Part shown: piece by piece, positions 31,966 to 39,966 of the stretch
Layout of the letters: every line of letters starts with the position of its first letter
How positions within the stretch are numbered: position 1 is the stretch's first letter
Assembly: GCA_031364505.1 (NCBI GenBank)
Contig: JANLWK010000347.1
Location: 1-41,047, forward strand
DNA length: 41,047 bases
Direction: 5' to 3'
Source of the DNA: JANLWK01 sp031364505
GTDB taxonomy: Bacteria; Eisenbacteria; RBG-16-71-46
Position numbers and translations under genes: made by a program
The notes under the pieces: model-generated
What the model was told of the DNA's origin: nothing
What the model saw: only the letters and a program-made list of their open reading frames with translations
The model's database searches: none

Positions 31966-32790
31966 CTATCGGGCGCCCGGGATGCGGCCGGCGACGACGG
32001 GCACCATCCACACCGAATAGCGCCGCGGATCGCGGATGTCCGTGATCATCTGATCGAACTGCGCCGTGGCCTCGGCGCGGGTGTAGCGGCCGAGCTCCGC
32101 GATCGGTTCGGCATAGCCGTCCCGCCAGGCTTCGAGGATCCGGGCGAACGTATCGGGCGGCACGCGCAGCGTGTCGACGATCACGTAGTCGACCGTCAGG
32201 TCCTCGACCCCGAGATCGCGCAGGTGCGTGTAGCTGTGGCGGCCGACGTACAGATCCGTCTCCGTCGCCCGGCCAAACCGCGCCGGCGAGTCGTGCCAGA
32301 ACTCCCGCACGTCCAGCCCGTGGACCGGGAAGTGGAGCATTCCGTAGTCCTCGGGGATCAAGTGCAGCCGGCCGCCGGGCCGGGTCACGCGCGCGAGCTC
32401 GGCGAGCACGCGGTCCGCGTGCGGAATCGAATGGATGACATGGCGGCACACGGTGAGGTCGAACGTGGCGTCCGGCAGGCCGAGCTCGAAGATGCTCCGG
32501 TTCTCGAAACGGAGCCGCGAGCCGAACCGGGCGTGGCGCTCGCGGGCGAGCTCGAGATGGCCGTCGAGAATATCGACCCCCAGCACCTGCGCACGCGGGA
32601 ACATCTCCGCCAGCCGCGAGGCCCCTTCGCCCGTTCCGCAACCCGCATCGAGGACGCGGATGTCGTCGGCGAAGCCATAGCGGCGGATCAGCTCGCGCTC
32701 CTGCGGCCAGATCGCCTGTGCCTGGGCCTCCAGGTTCCGCACCATCGACTCGTCCGCCATCATCTTTTCCTGGGGATTCAGATCCGTCAC
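31966..32790 (-). CDS. Class I SAM-dependent methyltransferase
   Basis: 274 residues, cytoplasmic. SAM-binding motif I is IRVLDAGCGTGEGASRLAEMFP, motif II region VLGVDILDGHLELAR, and the motif IV/post region ATFDLTVCRHVIHSIPHADRVLAELARVTRPGGRLHLIPEDYG (seen in pieces RHVIHSIPHADRVL and RPGGRLHLIPED). The C-terminal half may define substrate but is not recognised. The start is GTG with GGAGG 7 nt upstream. It lies 189 bp ahead of moxR on the same strand but probably has its own transcript. Substrate unknown. Confidence 0.85.
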   Translation of the reverse strand: MTDLNPQEKMMADESMVRNLEAQAQAIWPQERELIRRYGFADDIRVLDAGCGTGEGASRLAEMFPRAQVLGVDILDGHLELARERHARFGSRLRFENRSIFELGLPDATFDLTVCRHVIHSIPHADRVLAELARVTRPGGRLHLIPEDYGMLHFPVHGLDVREFWHDSPARFGRATETDLYVGRHSYTHLRDLGVEDLTVDYVIVDTLRVPPDTFARILEAWRDGYAEPIAELGRYTRAEATAQFDQMITDIRDPRRYSVWMVPVVAGRIPGAR

Positions 32791-32967
32791 GTCCGCTCCT
32801 CCACGCTTCGGCCGAGGGTCGTCATACCCGGTGGGTGTCTCGCGACCCGGGCGGGGTCGGGCCGCTGGGCGCGCGCCCCGGCACCATCGGTCGCCCCTGC
32901 GTTATGCTGTCCCGAGCCCGCACGATAGCCGAAGCGGACGTTCCGACCGAACGGGAGGGAGTGCCAA

Positions 32968-33378
32968 ATGAGCGGCATCGTCGCGAAGTGGCAGAGCTGG
33001 GGGCCTCAGATGGGCAGCGTGCTGCGGATCATGGCCGCGATCATGTTCATGCAATTCGGCGCGATGAAGCTGTTCGCATTCCCCGTCGGCGTCCCGCCGG
33101 CCGGTGGCGCGGCCGCCATCATGACGCAGTCGTGGATCGGCGGCGTGCTCGAGGTGTTCGGCGGCGGGCTTCTGGCGCTCGGCCTGTTCACGCGCCCAGT
33201 CGCGTTCATCCTCTCCGGCGAAATGGCCGTCGCCTACTGGCAGTTCCATGCGCCGCGAGGCTTCTGGCTCGTCGAGAATCAGGGCGGAGCGGCTGCCCTG
33301 TTCTGTTTCGTGTGGCTGTATTTCTCGGCGGCGGGGCCGGGCCCGTGGAGTGTCGATGCGCACCGCAATTGGAAGTAG
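32968..33378 (+). CDS. DoxX family membrane protein
   Basis: 136 residues with four membrane segments and the DoxX pattern: LRIMAAIMFMQFGAMKLFAFP, a second helix VLEVFGGGLLALGLFTRPVAFI, EMAVAYWQFHAPRGFW and GAAALFCFVWLYFSAAGPGPWSVD. The family is broadly distributed, with poorly defined roles in redox or thiosulfate-linked processes. The ribosome site GGGAGGGAG precedes the ATG. It is divergent from the methyltransferase and converges on modA with 18 bp between. A TATGCT box at 32903-32908 could be its -10. Confidence 0.9.
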   Translation: MSGIVAKWQSWGPQMGSVLRIMAAIMFMQFGAMKLFAFPVGVPPAGGAAAIMTQSWIGGVLEVFGGGLLALGLFTRPVAFILSGEMAVAYWQFHAPRGFWLVENQGGAAALFCFVWLYFSAAGPGPWSVDAHRNWK

Positions 33379-33396
33379 GATTAGCGGCCACGCGGT

Positions 33397-34218
33397 TCAC
33401 GGAGCCGCGGCGAGCGGCATGAGCCCGTGGCGCGCGAGGATCTGCTGGCCTTCGGGTGAGCGCACGAGGTCGATGAAGGCGCGGGCCTCGGCGGGCGAGG
33501 CGGTGCCGCGCACGACGGCGATCGGATACTCGGCGATCACGTTGGCGCCGTCGGGGATCTCGAACGCGCGCACGTAGCGCGCCACCGCCGGCGTGACGTC
33601 CGATCGGTACACGAAGCCGGCATCGGCCTCGCCGAGCTGCACCTTGCCGACCACGGACTTCACGTTCTCCTCCTCGGACACGACGTTGCGTAGCGCGCGT
33701 GTCGCGAAGTCCGGGGGATAGGCCGGGTCCTTCGCGAGGTGGCGCAGCACGATCCGGCTGTAGTGGCCGACGGGAACCGCATCGGCCCCCACGACGAGCT
33801 TGATGCCGGTCCGCGACAAGTCTTGCAGGCGCCGGATGCGGGCCGGGTTCGTCCGCGGCACGATGAGGACGAGCCGGTTGCGCGTGAACGTCGCGGCGTC
33901 GCCGTCGATCAGCCCGCGATCGCGCGCGTACGTCATCCATCGCTCGTCCGCCGAGGCGAACACGTCCGCCCGAGCGCCCTGCTCGATCTGGGTCGCGAGC
34001 TGCTGCGAGCCCGCGAGGATCATGCGAACCTTCCAGCCAGAATGCGCGGCCTCGAAGCTGCGTCCCATCTCATCGAACGCGTCGGACAGCGAGGCGGCCG
34101 CGAACACGCTCAGCGTCGACGTGCGCGCGCCCGGTGCGGCGCGCGGAGCGGCCGGCGCGAGTGCCGCCGCGACGAGTGCGACGACGACGATGCCGTGGAG
34201 CTCCACGATTCGCTTCAT
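33397..34218 (-). CDS. modA: Molybdate-binding periplasmic protein
   Basis: 273-residue substrate-binding component for the ModBC importer. A signal peptide (IVVVALVAAALAPAAPRAAP) is followed by the ModA fold: LSVFAAASLSDAFDEMGRSFEA, MILAGSQQLATQIEQGARADVFASAD, IKLVVGADAVPVGHYSR, LGEADAGFVYRSDV. The Ser in AAAS and the GSQQLATQIEQGA-DVFASA block are the classical oxyanion-binding parts. The ATG overlaps the stop of the regulator gene upstream (ATGA). Tungstate may also be bound; sequence does not separate the two. Confidence 0.93.
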   Translation of the reverse strand: MKRIVELHGIVVVALVAAALAPAAPRAAPGARTSTLSVFAAASLSDAFDEMGRSFEAAHSGWKVRMILAGSQQLATQIEQGARADVFASADERWMTYARDRGLIDGDAATFTRNRLVLIVPRTNPARIRRLQDLSRTGIKLVVGADAVPVGHYSRIVLRHLAKDPAYPPDFATRALRNVVSEEENVKSVVGKVQLGEADAGFVYRSDVTPAVARYVRAFEIPDGANVIAEYPIAVVRGTASPAEARAFIDLVRSPEGQQILARHGLMPLAAAP

Positions 34219-34613
34219 GCCGCGGACTCCTCCTTGCCCAGCATCACTTCGGTCGACTTGATTACCGCGAGTGCCTCGTCACCCACCGCGAGCTTCAGCC
34301 GCTCGGCCGACGACCGCGTGATCACGGCGACGAGGTCCTGGTCGCCGATGCGGAGCTGGACCTCCGCCATGAGCCCGTCGACGACGATGCGTGTGATGCG
34401 CCCGCGCAGGTGATTGCGTGCGCTCAGCGTCACGGAGCCCGGCGCGGGCGCGGTGCGAGGCGTACCGAGCAGCCGCTCGAGCTCGTCACGGCGGAACAGC
34501 CACTTCCGGCCCACGCGCGCGGCGGGGAGCTTGCCCTCGCGGGCAAGACTCTGGATGCGTTTGACGTTCAGGTGCAGCAGCTTCGCGGCCTGGTCGGCGT
34601 CGAGCATGTCCAT
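34215..34613 (-). CDS. Helix-turn-helix plus TOBE (Mop) domain regulator
   Basis: 132 residues. The N-terminal 50 form an excisionase/MerR-like winged helix (LDADQAAKLLHLNVKRIQSLAREGKLPAARVGRKWLFRRDELERLL). Residues about 60-128 form one TOBE/Mop molybdate-binding domain (SARNHLRGRITRIVVDGLMAEVQLRIGDQDLVAVITRSSAERLKLAVGDEALAVIKSTEVML, matched in pieces ARNHLRG, GLMAEVQL and IKSTEVML). This combines DNA binding and oxyanion sensing in one small protein, functionally analogous to ModE. It is translationally coupled to modA. AGGAG precedes the ATG. It probably controls modA and the divergent porin, which is inference. Confidence 0.87.
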   Translation of the reverse strand: MDMLDADQAAKLLHLNVKRIQSLAREGKLPAARVGRKWLFRRDELERLLGTPRTAPAPGSVTLSARNHLRGRITRIVVDGLMAEVQLRIGDQDLVAVITRSSAERLKLAVGDEALAVIKSTEVMLGKEESAA

Positions 34614-34710
34614 GTGGGGTCTCCTTGTTCCGTTCCAATCGGTCGTCTAGATTACCTGAACAGGAATATAAGGTCACATAGACGCCACTCGTAGCTCCGC
34701 GAGGAGCGCC
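34614..34710. promoter_or_regulatory. Divergent control region of the molybdate regulator and porin genes
   Basis: 97-bp gap holding the most AT-rich stretch nearby, around 34651-34680. It contains the inverted repeat CCTGAACAGG (34655-34664) followed by AATATAAGG, and CCTGAAC overlaps the likely promoter of one or both genes. This is a plausible operator for the helix-turn-helix/TOBE protein, but no ModE-type consensus is recognisable. Confidence 0.4.
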
Positions 34711-35739
34711 ATGGAAGCACCCGTCGATCGTTGCCCGCGAGCCAGCTTCGCCCTCCTCGGTATCGTGATCGTCGTGGTCGTGGCTGCCGGATGGCCCTGT
34801 ACGCCTGCCGCCGCGCAGGCGATCGACAGTCTCGCGACGCCCGTCACGACCGCGTCGTCACTCACGCTGCCGCCGCCCCGCCTGGGCGGATACCTGCAGG
34901 TGCGGAACGTCGCATCGGATCGCGCGAGCCTGACGACGTTCCTGAATCGAGCGCGCCTGTCCGCGGATGGGGCCTTGCCTTCGAAGTTCAGCTACCGGGC
35001 GCTGGTCGAGTGCCAGGCGTCCGCGGGACGCAACGCCCCCGCGACGGTGAGCCTGCGGGAGGCGATCGTGCGATGGAACCCGGCGCCGTTCAGCATCATG
35101 GCCGGTGAATTCAAGACGCCGTTCACGCGCGAATACCTGATCCCGGTGCCGGAGCTGGAGGTCGCGGACCTCGCGACGGCCGTCGATTCGATCGCGCCCA
35201 AGTACGACGTCGGGCTCATGGCGACGTACACGCTCGGCGCGCTGGCGTCGGCGTCGCTCGGCGTGTTCAACGGGGAGGGCGCCAACGCGATCGCGAACCG
35301 CGACTCGACCGTACTGTGGGTGGCCCGCGTGACCGTGCGTCCGATCCCGCAGTTGGGCCTCGGCGCGAGCGGAACGCGCGACGGCAAGGACAGCCTGCGC
35401 TGGGGCGTCGATGTGTCCGCCGAGTACCTCGGCGCCGTGGTGCGCGCGGAGTACATGACGCGCCACCGGCGAGGCCGCGATCGGAACCGCGACGACTTCG
35501 GCTGGACCGTGCTCGAGACCGCGCGGGTGCTTCCGTACTTGCAGCTCGTGGCGCGACAGGAGGACTTCCAGCGCCCGATCTTCGGAGCGGTGCGCCGCGT
35601 GCGGGGACTGGCCTACGGGACGAACATCGACGTCGCCCCGAATCGCGTGCGCCTGCTGCTCGAATTCTCACGCCGGATCACCGGCGCCAGGCAGCTCCGA
35701 TGCGACTCCTTCATCGGGCAGGTGCAGGCGCGGTTCTAG
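34711..35739 (+). CDS. Outer-membrane porin-like beta-barrel protein
   Basis: 342 residues. A long signal peptide (FALLGIVIVVVVAAGWPCTPAAAQA) is followed by alternating amphipathic strands, with PPRLGGYLQVR as the first, RARLSADGALPSKFSYRALVE, and a stretch FSIMAGEFKTPFTREYL like phosphate-selective porins O/P. The last residue is Phe in FIGQVQARF, the usual Bam recognition end. It is shorter than OprO/OprP. GAGGA precedes the ATG. Divergent placement from the molybdate regulator suggests uptake of oxyanions across the outer membrane; that is context only. Confidence 0.75.
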   Translation: MEAPVDRCPRASFALLGIVIVVVVAAGWPCTPAAAQAIDSLATPVTTASSLTLPPPRLGGYLQVRNVASDRASLTTFLNRARLSADGALPSKFSYRALVECQASAGRNAPATVSLREAIVRWNPAPFSIMAGEFKTPFTREYLIPVPELEVADLATAVDSIAPKYDVGLMATYTLGALASASLGVFNGEGANAIANRDSTVLWVARVTVRPIPQLGLGASGTRDGKDSLRWGVDVSAEYLGAVVRAEYMTRHRRGRDRNRDDFGWTVLETARVLPYLQLVARQEDFQRPIFGAVRRVRGLAYGTNIDVAPNRVRLLLEFSRRITGARQLRCDSFIGQVQARF

Positions 35740-35941
35740 GGAGGCGTGAAGCGGACCGTGCCGACGAGCGCGGAACTCGCGCGACGGGTGGCGTTTCTCC
35801 CCGCGTTCGTCGCCGATCCAACGCGGGCATTGCCGTCCCCGGTGGCGCGCGAGTATGGTCCTCGACGGGGTCGTGGCGTCCGCCGATCCCGTTTCCTCTT
35901 TGTTCTACGCTCTGGGGCCGCCTCCCGTTGGGACAACGATC

Positions 35942-36217
35942 ATGACCAACACCGTCTTTGTTCCGGGCCCGCTTCGCGAATATTGCGGCGGCGCGCGGAC
36001 GCTCCCGGTGTCGGCGCCGAACGTTCGCGCGGCGCTCGACGACCTGGAGCGCCGCTTCCCGGATCTGTACCGCGGCGTCTGCGACGAGACCGGCGCCGTC
36101 CGCCGTCACATCAATGTCTTGGTCAACTCGTCCAACGTGCGTGACGCGCGGGGCCTCGACACCGAGCTCGCCCCGGGCGACACGCTCACGATCCTGCCTG
36201 CCGTATCAGGAGGTTGA
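35942..36217 (+). CDS. MoaD/ThiS-like ubiquitin-fold protein
   Basis: 91 residues with beta-grasp pattern: VFVPGPLREYCGG, a helix with VRAALDDLERRFPDLYRGVCDETG, then INVLVNSSNVRD and the closing LAPGDTLTILPAVSGG. The C-terminal Gly-Gly is where family members are adenylated and then thiocarboxylated or conjugated. Both MoaD (molybdopterin synthesis) and other sulfur carriers share this. No E1-like (MoeB/ThiF), MoaE or ThiG gene is visible in the window. It ends 2 nt before the propeller gene and so is almost certainly co-translated with it. Confidence 0.85.
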   Translation: MTNTVFVPGPLREYCGGARTLPVSAPNVRAALDDLERRFPDLYRGVCDETGAVRRHINVLVNSSNVRDARGLDTELAPGDTLTILPAVSGG

Positions 36218-36219
36218 GC

Positions 36220-37332
36220 ATGCCGCGGCGTGTCGTGGTCGCCATCGGTACCAAGAAGGGCCTGTTCATCGCGGAAGCGCCGTCGTCCCGGCGCCGGTTC
36301 GACCTGCGCGGGCCGTTTGGCCCGGGCGTGGCCGTGTACTCGACGCTCATCGACGCACGCGGCACGCCGCGCATCTACGCGTCGAGCTGCAATCCGTTCT
36401 TCGGCATGAAGGTGCTGCGCTCGACCGACCTGGGGAAGTCGTTCAAAGAGACCAAGTCGGCGCCGGCATTCCCCAAGGACGACGGGCGCGCGCTGGCGAA
36501 CATCTGGTCGCTCGAGCCGGGCGATGGCAAGCAGGAGCTATGGTGCGGCGTCGAACCCGCGTCCCTGTTCCGCAGCCGTGACGGTGGCGACACGTGGGAC
36601 ATGGTGCAGGGCATCAGCAATCACGATCACGCCCGCAAGTGGCATCCGGGCAATGGCGGATTGTGCATGCACACGATCGTCCGCGACGGGAATCGCGTGC
36701 ACCTCGGCATCTCGACCGGCGGACACTACCTGAGCGAGGACGGTGGCGAGACGTTCGCGGCCTCGAACACCGGCGTGGGCGCCGGGTTCTCGCCCGATCC
36801 GTATCCCGAATTCGGCCAGTGCGTGCACAAGATCGCGCGCCACGACGACGCACCGGGCCGCCTGTACATGCAGAACCACGGTGGATGGGCGAACTGGGAC
36901 GGGCCGGGGGGGCCGCGCCCCGGAATCGGCGTTCTGCGCAGCGACGACCACGGCCGCACGTGGCGCTCGATCGCGGACGGCCTGCCGTCCGACTTCGGCT
37001 TTCCGATTGTCGTGCATCCTGACGACCCGGACGTGGTCTACGTCATGCCGCTCGAGCCCATGACGCGCACGTGCCCCGGGGGCGCCCCGGCCGTGTGGCG
37101 GAGCGAGAACGGCGGCGACTCGTGGAAGCGCGTGGCGAAGGGCCTGCCGAAGAAGCAGGGCTACTTCACCGTTCAGCGCGACGCGATGGACGTCGACCGC
37201 ACGAACTCACCGGCGCTCTACTTCGGCACGACCACCGGGCAGCTGTGGATCGGTCGCGAGGGCGGCGAGGCGTGGGATTGCCTGTTCGAGGCGCTGCCGC
37301 CGATTCACTGCGTCAAGGTCGCCGTCGTCTAG
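36220..37332 (+). CDS. Cytoplasmic Asp-box beta-propeller (BNR/sialidase-like fold)
   Basis: 370 residues with no signal peptide (MPRRVVVAIGTKKGLFIAEA). Six Asp-box motifs are spaced regularly: STDLGKSF (68), SRDGGDTW (119), SEDGGETF (172), SDDHGRTW (241), SENGGDSW (295) and GREGGEAW (345). This marks a sialidase/sortilin/YCF48-type propeller. I see no evidence for glycosidase activity, and an intracellular location argues against it. The ribosome site AGGAGG lies 6 nt before the ATG. Pairing with a MoaD-like protein suggests a role in binding, presenting or modifying it, unproven. Confidence 0.85.
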   Translation: MPRRVVVAIGTKKGLFIAEAPSSRRRFDLRGPFGPGVAVYSTLIDARGTPRIYASSCNPFFGMKVLRSTDLGKSFKETKSAPAFPKDDGRALANIWSLEPGDGKQELWCGVEPASLFRSRDGGDTWDMVQGISNHDHARKWHPGNGGLCMHTIVRDGNRVHLGISTGGHYLSEDGGETFAASNTGVGAGFSPDPYPEFGQCVHKIARHDDAPGRLYMQNHGGWANWDGPGGPRPGIGVLRSDDHGRTWRSIADGLPSDFGFPIVVHPDDPDVVYVMPLEPMTRTCPGGAPAVWRSENGGDSWKRVAKGLPKKQGYFTVQRDAMDVDRTNSPALYFGTTTGQLWIGREGGEAWDCLFEALPPIHCVKVAVV

Positions 37333-37345
37333 CGTCGATTCGATC

Positions 37346-37393
37346 TCGCGCCGCGGACTCCGCACGGGTTCCAACGTGCGCCCCGCGGCGCGA
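37346..37393. terminator. Nested hairpin between convergent genes
   Basis: Outer perfect 11-bp stem TCGCGCCGCGG / CCGCGGCGCGA and inner perfect 6-bp stem CGCACG / CGTGCG (37361-37366 with 37375-37380) around GGTTCCAA. It lies between the propeller gene and the convergent methyltransferase-like gene. A bidirectional terminator is likely, although the T-run is weak on both sides. Confidence 0.6.
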
Positions 37394-37404
37394 TGCGTTA
37401 CGGG

Positions 37405-37893
37405 TCAATCTCCGCGGCGGCCGAATCCCGGGATGATGCCCCACGCTCGCCGCGTGTAGTCGGCGTACCCGGGGTAGCGCTCGCCCAGCAACCGTTCCTC
37501 GTAGCGGACCTTGACGAGCAAGAACGCGATCACGAGCACGCTCGAGCACGCGACGAGCGGCGTCGGTCGCTTGAGGAACAATCCGGCGACGACGATCAGG
37601 ATCGCCGTGTAGATCGGGTGCCGGAGCCATGCGTAGACGCCCGAGGTGACGAGATGCCCGCCCGGGCGCGGCTCGGGCGCCACCTGGACGACCTGCCGGA
37701 GCGCCACGATCGCGGCGACCAGGAGGACCAGGCCAGCGAGGCACAGCGCCGAGCCGGCGGCGCCCCAGGCCGGAGCGTCGCCGAGCAGCGGACGCGTGCG
37801 ATCGAGGAAGTAGCTCGCGGCGTACAGCGCGAGCAGCGTGGACTGCGCGAGCCCGAAGTTCCGGCTCGCGGCCGGGGTGTCCAAATCCGCCAT
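37405..37893 (-). CDS. Isoprenylcysteine carboxyl methyltransferase-like membrane protein
   Basis: 162 residues with three to four membrane segments and the ICMT/PEMT-type SAM-binding signature: VTSGVYAWLRHPIYTAILIVVAG, and VRYEERLLGERYPGYADYTRR near the C-terminus. In bacteria these enzymes methylate varied lipids or small molecules, and no prenylated protein is expected. It follows the SRPBCC gene by 24 bp, so the two may be an operon. Substrate unknown. Confidence 0.88.
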   Translation of the reverse strand: MADLDTPAASRNFGLAQSTLLALYAASYFLDRTRPLLGDAPAWGAAGSALCLAGLVLLVAAIVALRQVVQVAPEPRPGGHLVTSGVYAWLRHPIYTAILIVVAGLFLKRPTPLVACSSVLVIAFLLVKVRYEERLLGERYPGYADYTRRAWGIIPGFGRRGD

Positions 37894-37917
37894 GCGGCCT
37901 CCGATCGACGAGTGACG

Positions 37918-38421
37918 CTAACCGATCGGAGTATACGCCGGCGCGGTGGGTGCGGCGGACTCCTTCTCGGCGAGGGCGGCGAAGGTCTGCATGACCGTGG
38001 GTTCCGTCGGCCTTCCGAGATGCATGATCACCCAGATCAGGATCCGCAGCGGCAGGGGAATGCCGGAGTGGACGACGCGCACGTCGTGCACGACGCGCGT
38101 CCGCGCCCCCACCGGCGTCACGTCGTAGCGCTCGAGCATGTAGCGCGCGGCGTTCCGGCCGTCGCCCTTCACGCGTTCCTCGAGCCGGGCGGCGAAGGCA
38201 TGCGGCGGGCTCCACTCGGTGACTTCCGCCTCGTACTCGTTCGCGCGGCCCGACATCGTGTAGGTGATGCGGTAGCGCGTTCCCACGCCCGGCTCGCCCG
38301 ACCCCGACACCTCCGTCGCCGTGATCTTGGGATTCCACTCGTGGTGACGCGCGAGGTCCCGGATCAGCGCCCATGCCTGTTCGGGCGCCGCCGGGGTCAG
38401 GACCTGCTCGCGGATGCGCAT
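37918..38421 (-). CDS. SRPBCC (START-like) family protein
   Basis: 167 residues with the hallmark N-terminus of polyketide-cyclase/START-like ligand-binding proteins: PAAPEQAWALIRDLARHHEWNPKI, then GVGTRYRITYTMSGR, TEWSPPHAFAARLEE and the TPVGARTRVVHDVRV strand. Near the C-terminus is a hydrophobic helix (LPLRILIWVIMHLGRP). Such proteins bind hydrophobic ligands; no catalytic residues can be assigned. It lies 48 bp downstream of the SDR gene on the same strand. Confidence 0.85.
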   Translation of the reverse strand: MRIREQVLTPAAPEQAWALIRDLARHHEWNPKITATEVSGSGEPGVGTRYRITYTMSGRANEYEAEVTEWSPPHAFAARLEERVKGDGRNAARYMLERYDVTPVGARTRVVHDVRVVHSGIPLPLRILIWVIMHLGRPTEPTVMQTFAALAEKESAAPTAPAYTPIG

Positions 38422-38469
38422 GGTCTCGTTATCGGCGCGCGTACCGTTGCGATGGAGCCCCGACCGCGC

Positions 38470-39297
38470 TCAGCGCGTCAGCAGCCCCGCGTCGAGCACG
38501 AGCTGCGAGCCGGTGACGAAGCGCGCGCGGTCGGAGGCCAGCCAGACGACGGCCTCCGCCACGTCCTCGGGCTCGATCCACGGCACGGCGAGCAGATTAC
38601 CGGCCGACAACTCCGCGATTTCCCGCGTCGTCTTGCCCTCCATCGCGGCGAGGCCGTCGTTCATCGGCGTGTTCACGCCGGTCGGATGGATCGACACGAC
38701 GCGGATACGGTGCGGCGCCAGCTCGATCGCCCACGACTTCGTGAGACCGATGAGGCCCCACTTGCTCGCGGCGTAGTGGCTCAGACGGTTCATGCCGCGC
38801 ATCCCGGCGACCGACGAGTTGTTGATGATGACGCCGGCGCTCCGCGCGATCATGTGCGGAATCACGTGGCGTCCGACGTTCCAGGCGCCCTTGAGATTGA
38901 TGTCGAGCATGGCGTCCCACTCGTCCTCGCTCAGCTCGTGGCTGAGGCCGTAGGCGCAGATCCCGGCGTTGTTGAACAGCACATCGATGCGGCCGAAGCG
39001 CTCGAGCGTGCGCTCGACGGCGCCGCGGACCGCCGGCGTGTCGCGCACGTCGGCCACGAGCCCGAGGCCGGTGACGCCGAAGCCGGCGATCTCGCGCTCG
39101 AGCGACGCGAGGTCCTCGGACGTGCCCATGCCGTAGCTCGGATAGGGCAGCGGTTTCGCCACGTCCAACGCGACGACGTGGGCGCCGGCCCGGGCGAGCG
39201 CCCGGCAGGCCGCCCGGCCCTGCCCGTGCGCGGCGCCGGTGACGAACGCGACGCGACCCTCGAGGTCCCGCGTCGTCGTGTCGCCGCGGTCGGTCAT
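38470..39297 (-). CDS. SDR oxidoreductase with mycofactocin-type insertion
   Basis: 275 residues, NAD(P)-dependent short-chain dehydrogenase. The Rossmann motif is VAFVTGAAHGQGRAACRAL (TGxxxGxG at 20-27), with NNAGI, SS in IINNSSVAGMRG and the catalytic Tyr175-x-x-x-Lys179 (HYAASKWG). After strand 2 (HVVALD) there is an insertion reading VAKPLPYPSYGMGTSEDLAS, which resembles the PYP-x-x-TPEDL loop of mycofactocin-coupled dehydrogenases. No mycofactocin biosynthesis gene is seen here. Its start overlaps the upstream gene by 4 nt. Confidence 0.88.
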   Translation of the reverse strand: MTDRGDTTTRDLEGRVAFVTGAAHGQGRAACRALARAGAHVVALDVAKPLPYPSYGMGTSEDLASLEREIAGFGVTGLGLVADVRDTPAVRGAVERTLERFGRIDVLFNNAGICAYGLSHELSEDEWDAMLDINLKGAWNVGRHVIPHMIARSAGVIINNSSVAGMRGMNRLSHYAASKWGLIGLTKSWAIELAPHRIRVVSIHPTGVNTPMNDGLAAMEGKTTREIAELSAGNLLAVPWIEPEDVAEAVVWLASDRARFVTGSQLVLDAGLLTR

Positions 39298-39836
39298 CGC
39301 GCGCCTCCGGGCCGCCGGTACGGTTCGAGGTACCCGTCGAGGTCCACGCGCAGCGCGTTGTTGAACACGTTGGTCGCGATCATCATGCCTCCGAGTGCGG
39401 TGAGCGCCACGAGATCCCCCGGGTCGAGGAGCGCCGCGATGCTCGCGTAGGCCGGGTCGGGAACGTGCGCGTGGTCGCGGGTCAGCGCCAGGCCGTACTC
39501 GACGATCGCGGCCTTGCGGGCATCGAGCGCCAGGTGGTCCGGATCCTCGCCCGCCTCGGCCAGCGTGCGCCTGAAGTAGGTGGAGCAGACGAGACAGTCC
39601 GTCTCCGTCGAGACGGCGTGGACGAACAGCGTCGTCGCCCGGTCACCGATCCGCGCCGCGACCGCGTCCCGCAGCGGATACCAGGTCATGAGCGCGTCGA
39701 GCGCGGGCCCTGAATGCGCGAGCGTGCGCTTCATGTTCGTGACGCGGCCGTGCGCCGCGCGCTGCCGATCGAGCTCCGCCTGGACGCGTGGGTCGTCGGA
39801 GCGTTCGGCGGGAGGGATCCGGACCATGTGCGTCAT
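39294..39836 (-). CDS. Carboxymuconolactone decarboxylase / AhpD-like protein
   Basis: 180 residues, helical. The CMD core is VHAVSTETDCLVCSTYFRRTL. The CxxC pair is kept, while the AhpD proton-relay His four residues later is Phe, so peroxidase activity like that of AhpD is doubtful. N- and C-terminal parts (IPPAERSDDPRVQAELDRQ; TNVFNNALRVDLDGYLEPYR) match the usual length of uncharacterised CMD proteins. It is coupled to the SDR gene by an ATGA overlap; such pairs are common in degradation pathways. Substrate unknown. Confidence 0.85.
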   Translation of the reverse strand: MTHMVRIPPAERSDDPRVQAELDRQRAAHGRVTNMKRTLAHSGPALDALMTWYPLRDAVAARIGDRATTLFVHAVSTETDCLVCSTYFRRTLAEAGEDPDHLALDARKAAIVEYGLALTRDHAHVPDPAYASIAALLDPGDLVALTALGGMMIATNVFNNALRVDLDGYLEPYRRPGGAR

Positions 39837-39966
39837 GCTACCCGATCTGCCGGTCCCGCGGCGCGCGACGTACGGCGTACGGCCTCAGAACGGGACGGAC
39901 ACTTGCGCCGTCGACGGTGCGGCGGTCAACGCCCGCGTGAGGACCGCGGCGCTGGTCCCGCTCGGC

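Noticed and set aside
37393..39450. 685-codon plus-strand open frame
   Set aside because: Covers four convincing minus-strand genes and is Arg/His/Asp-rich without motifs.
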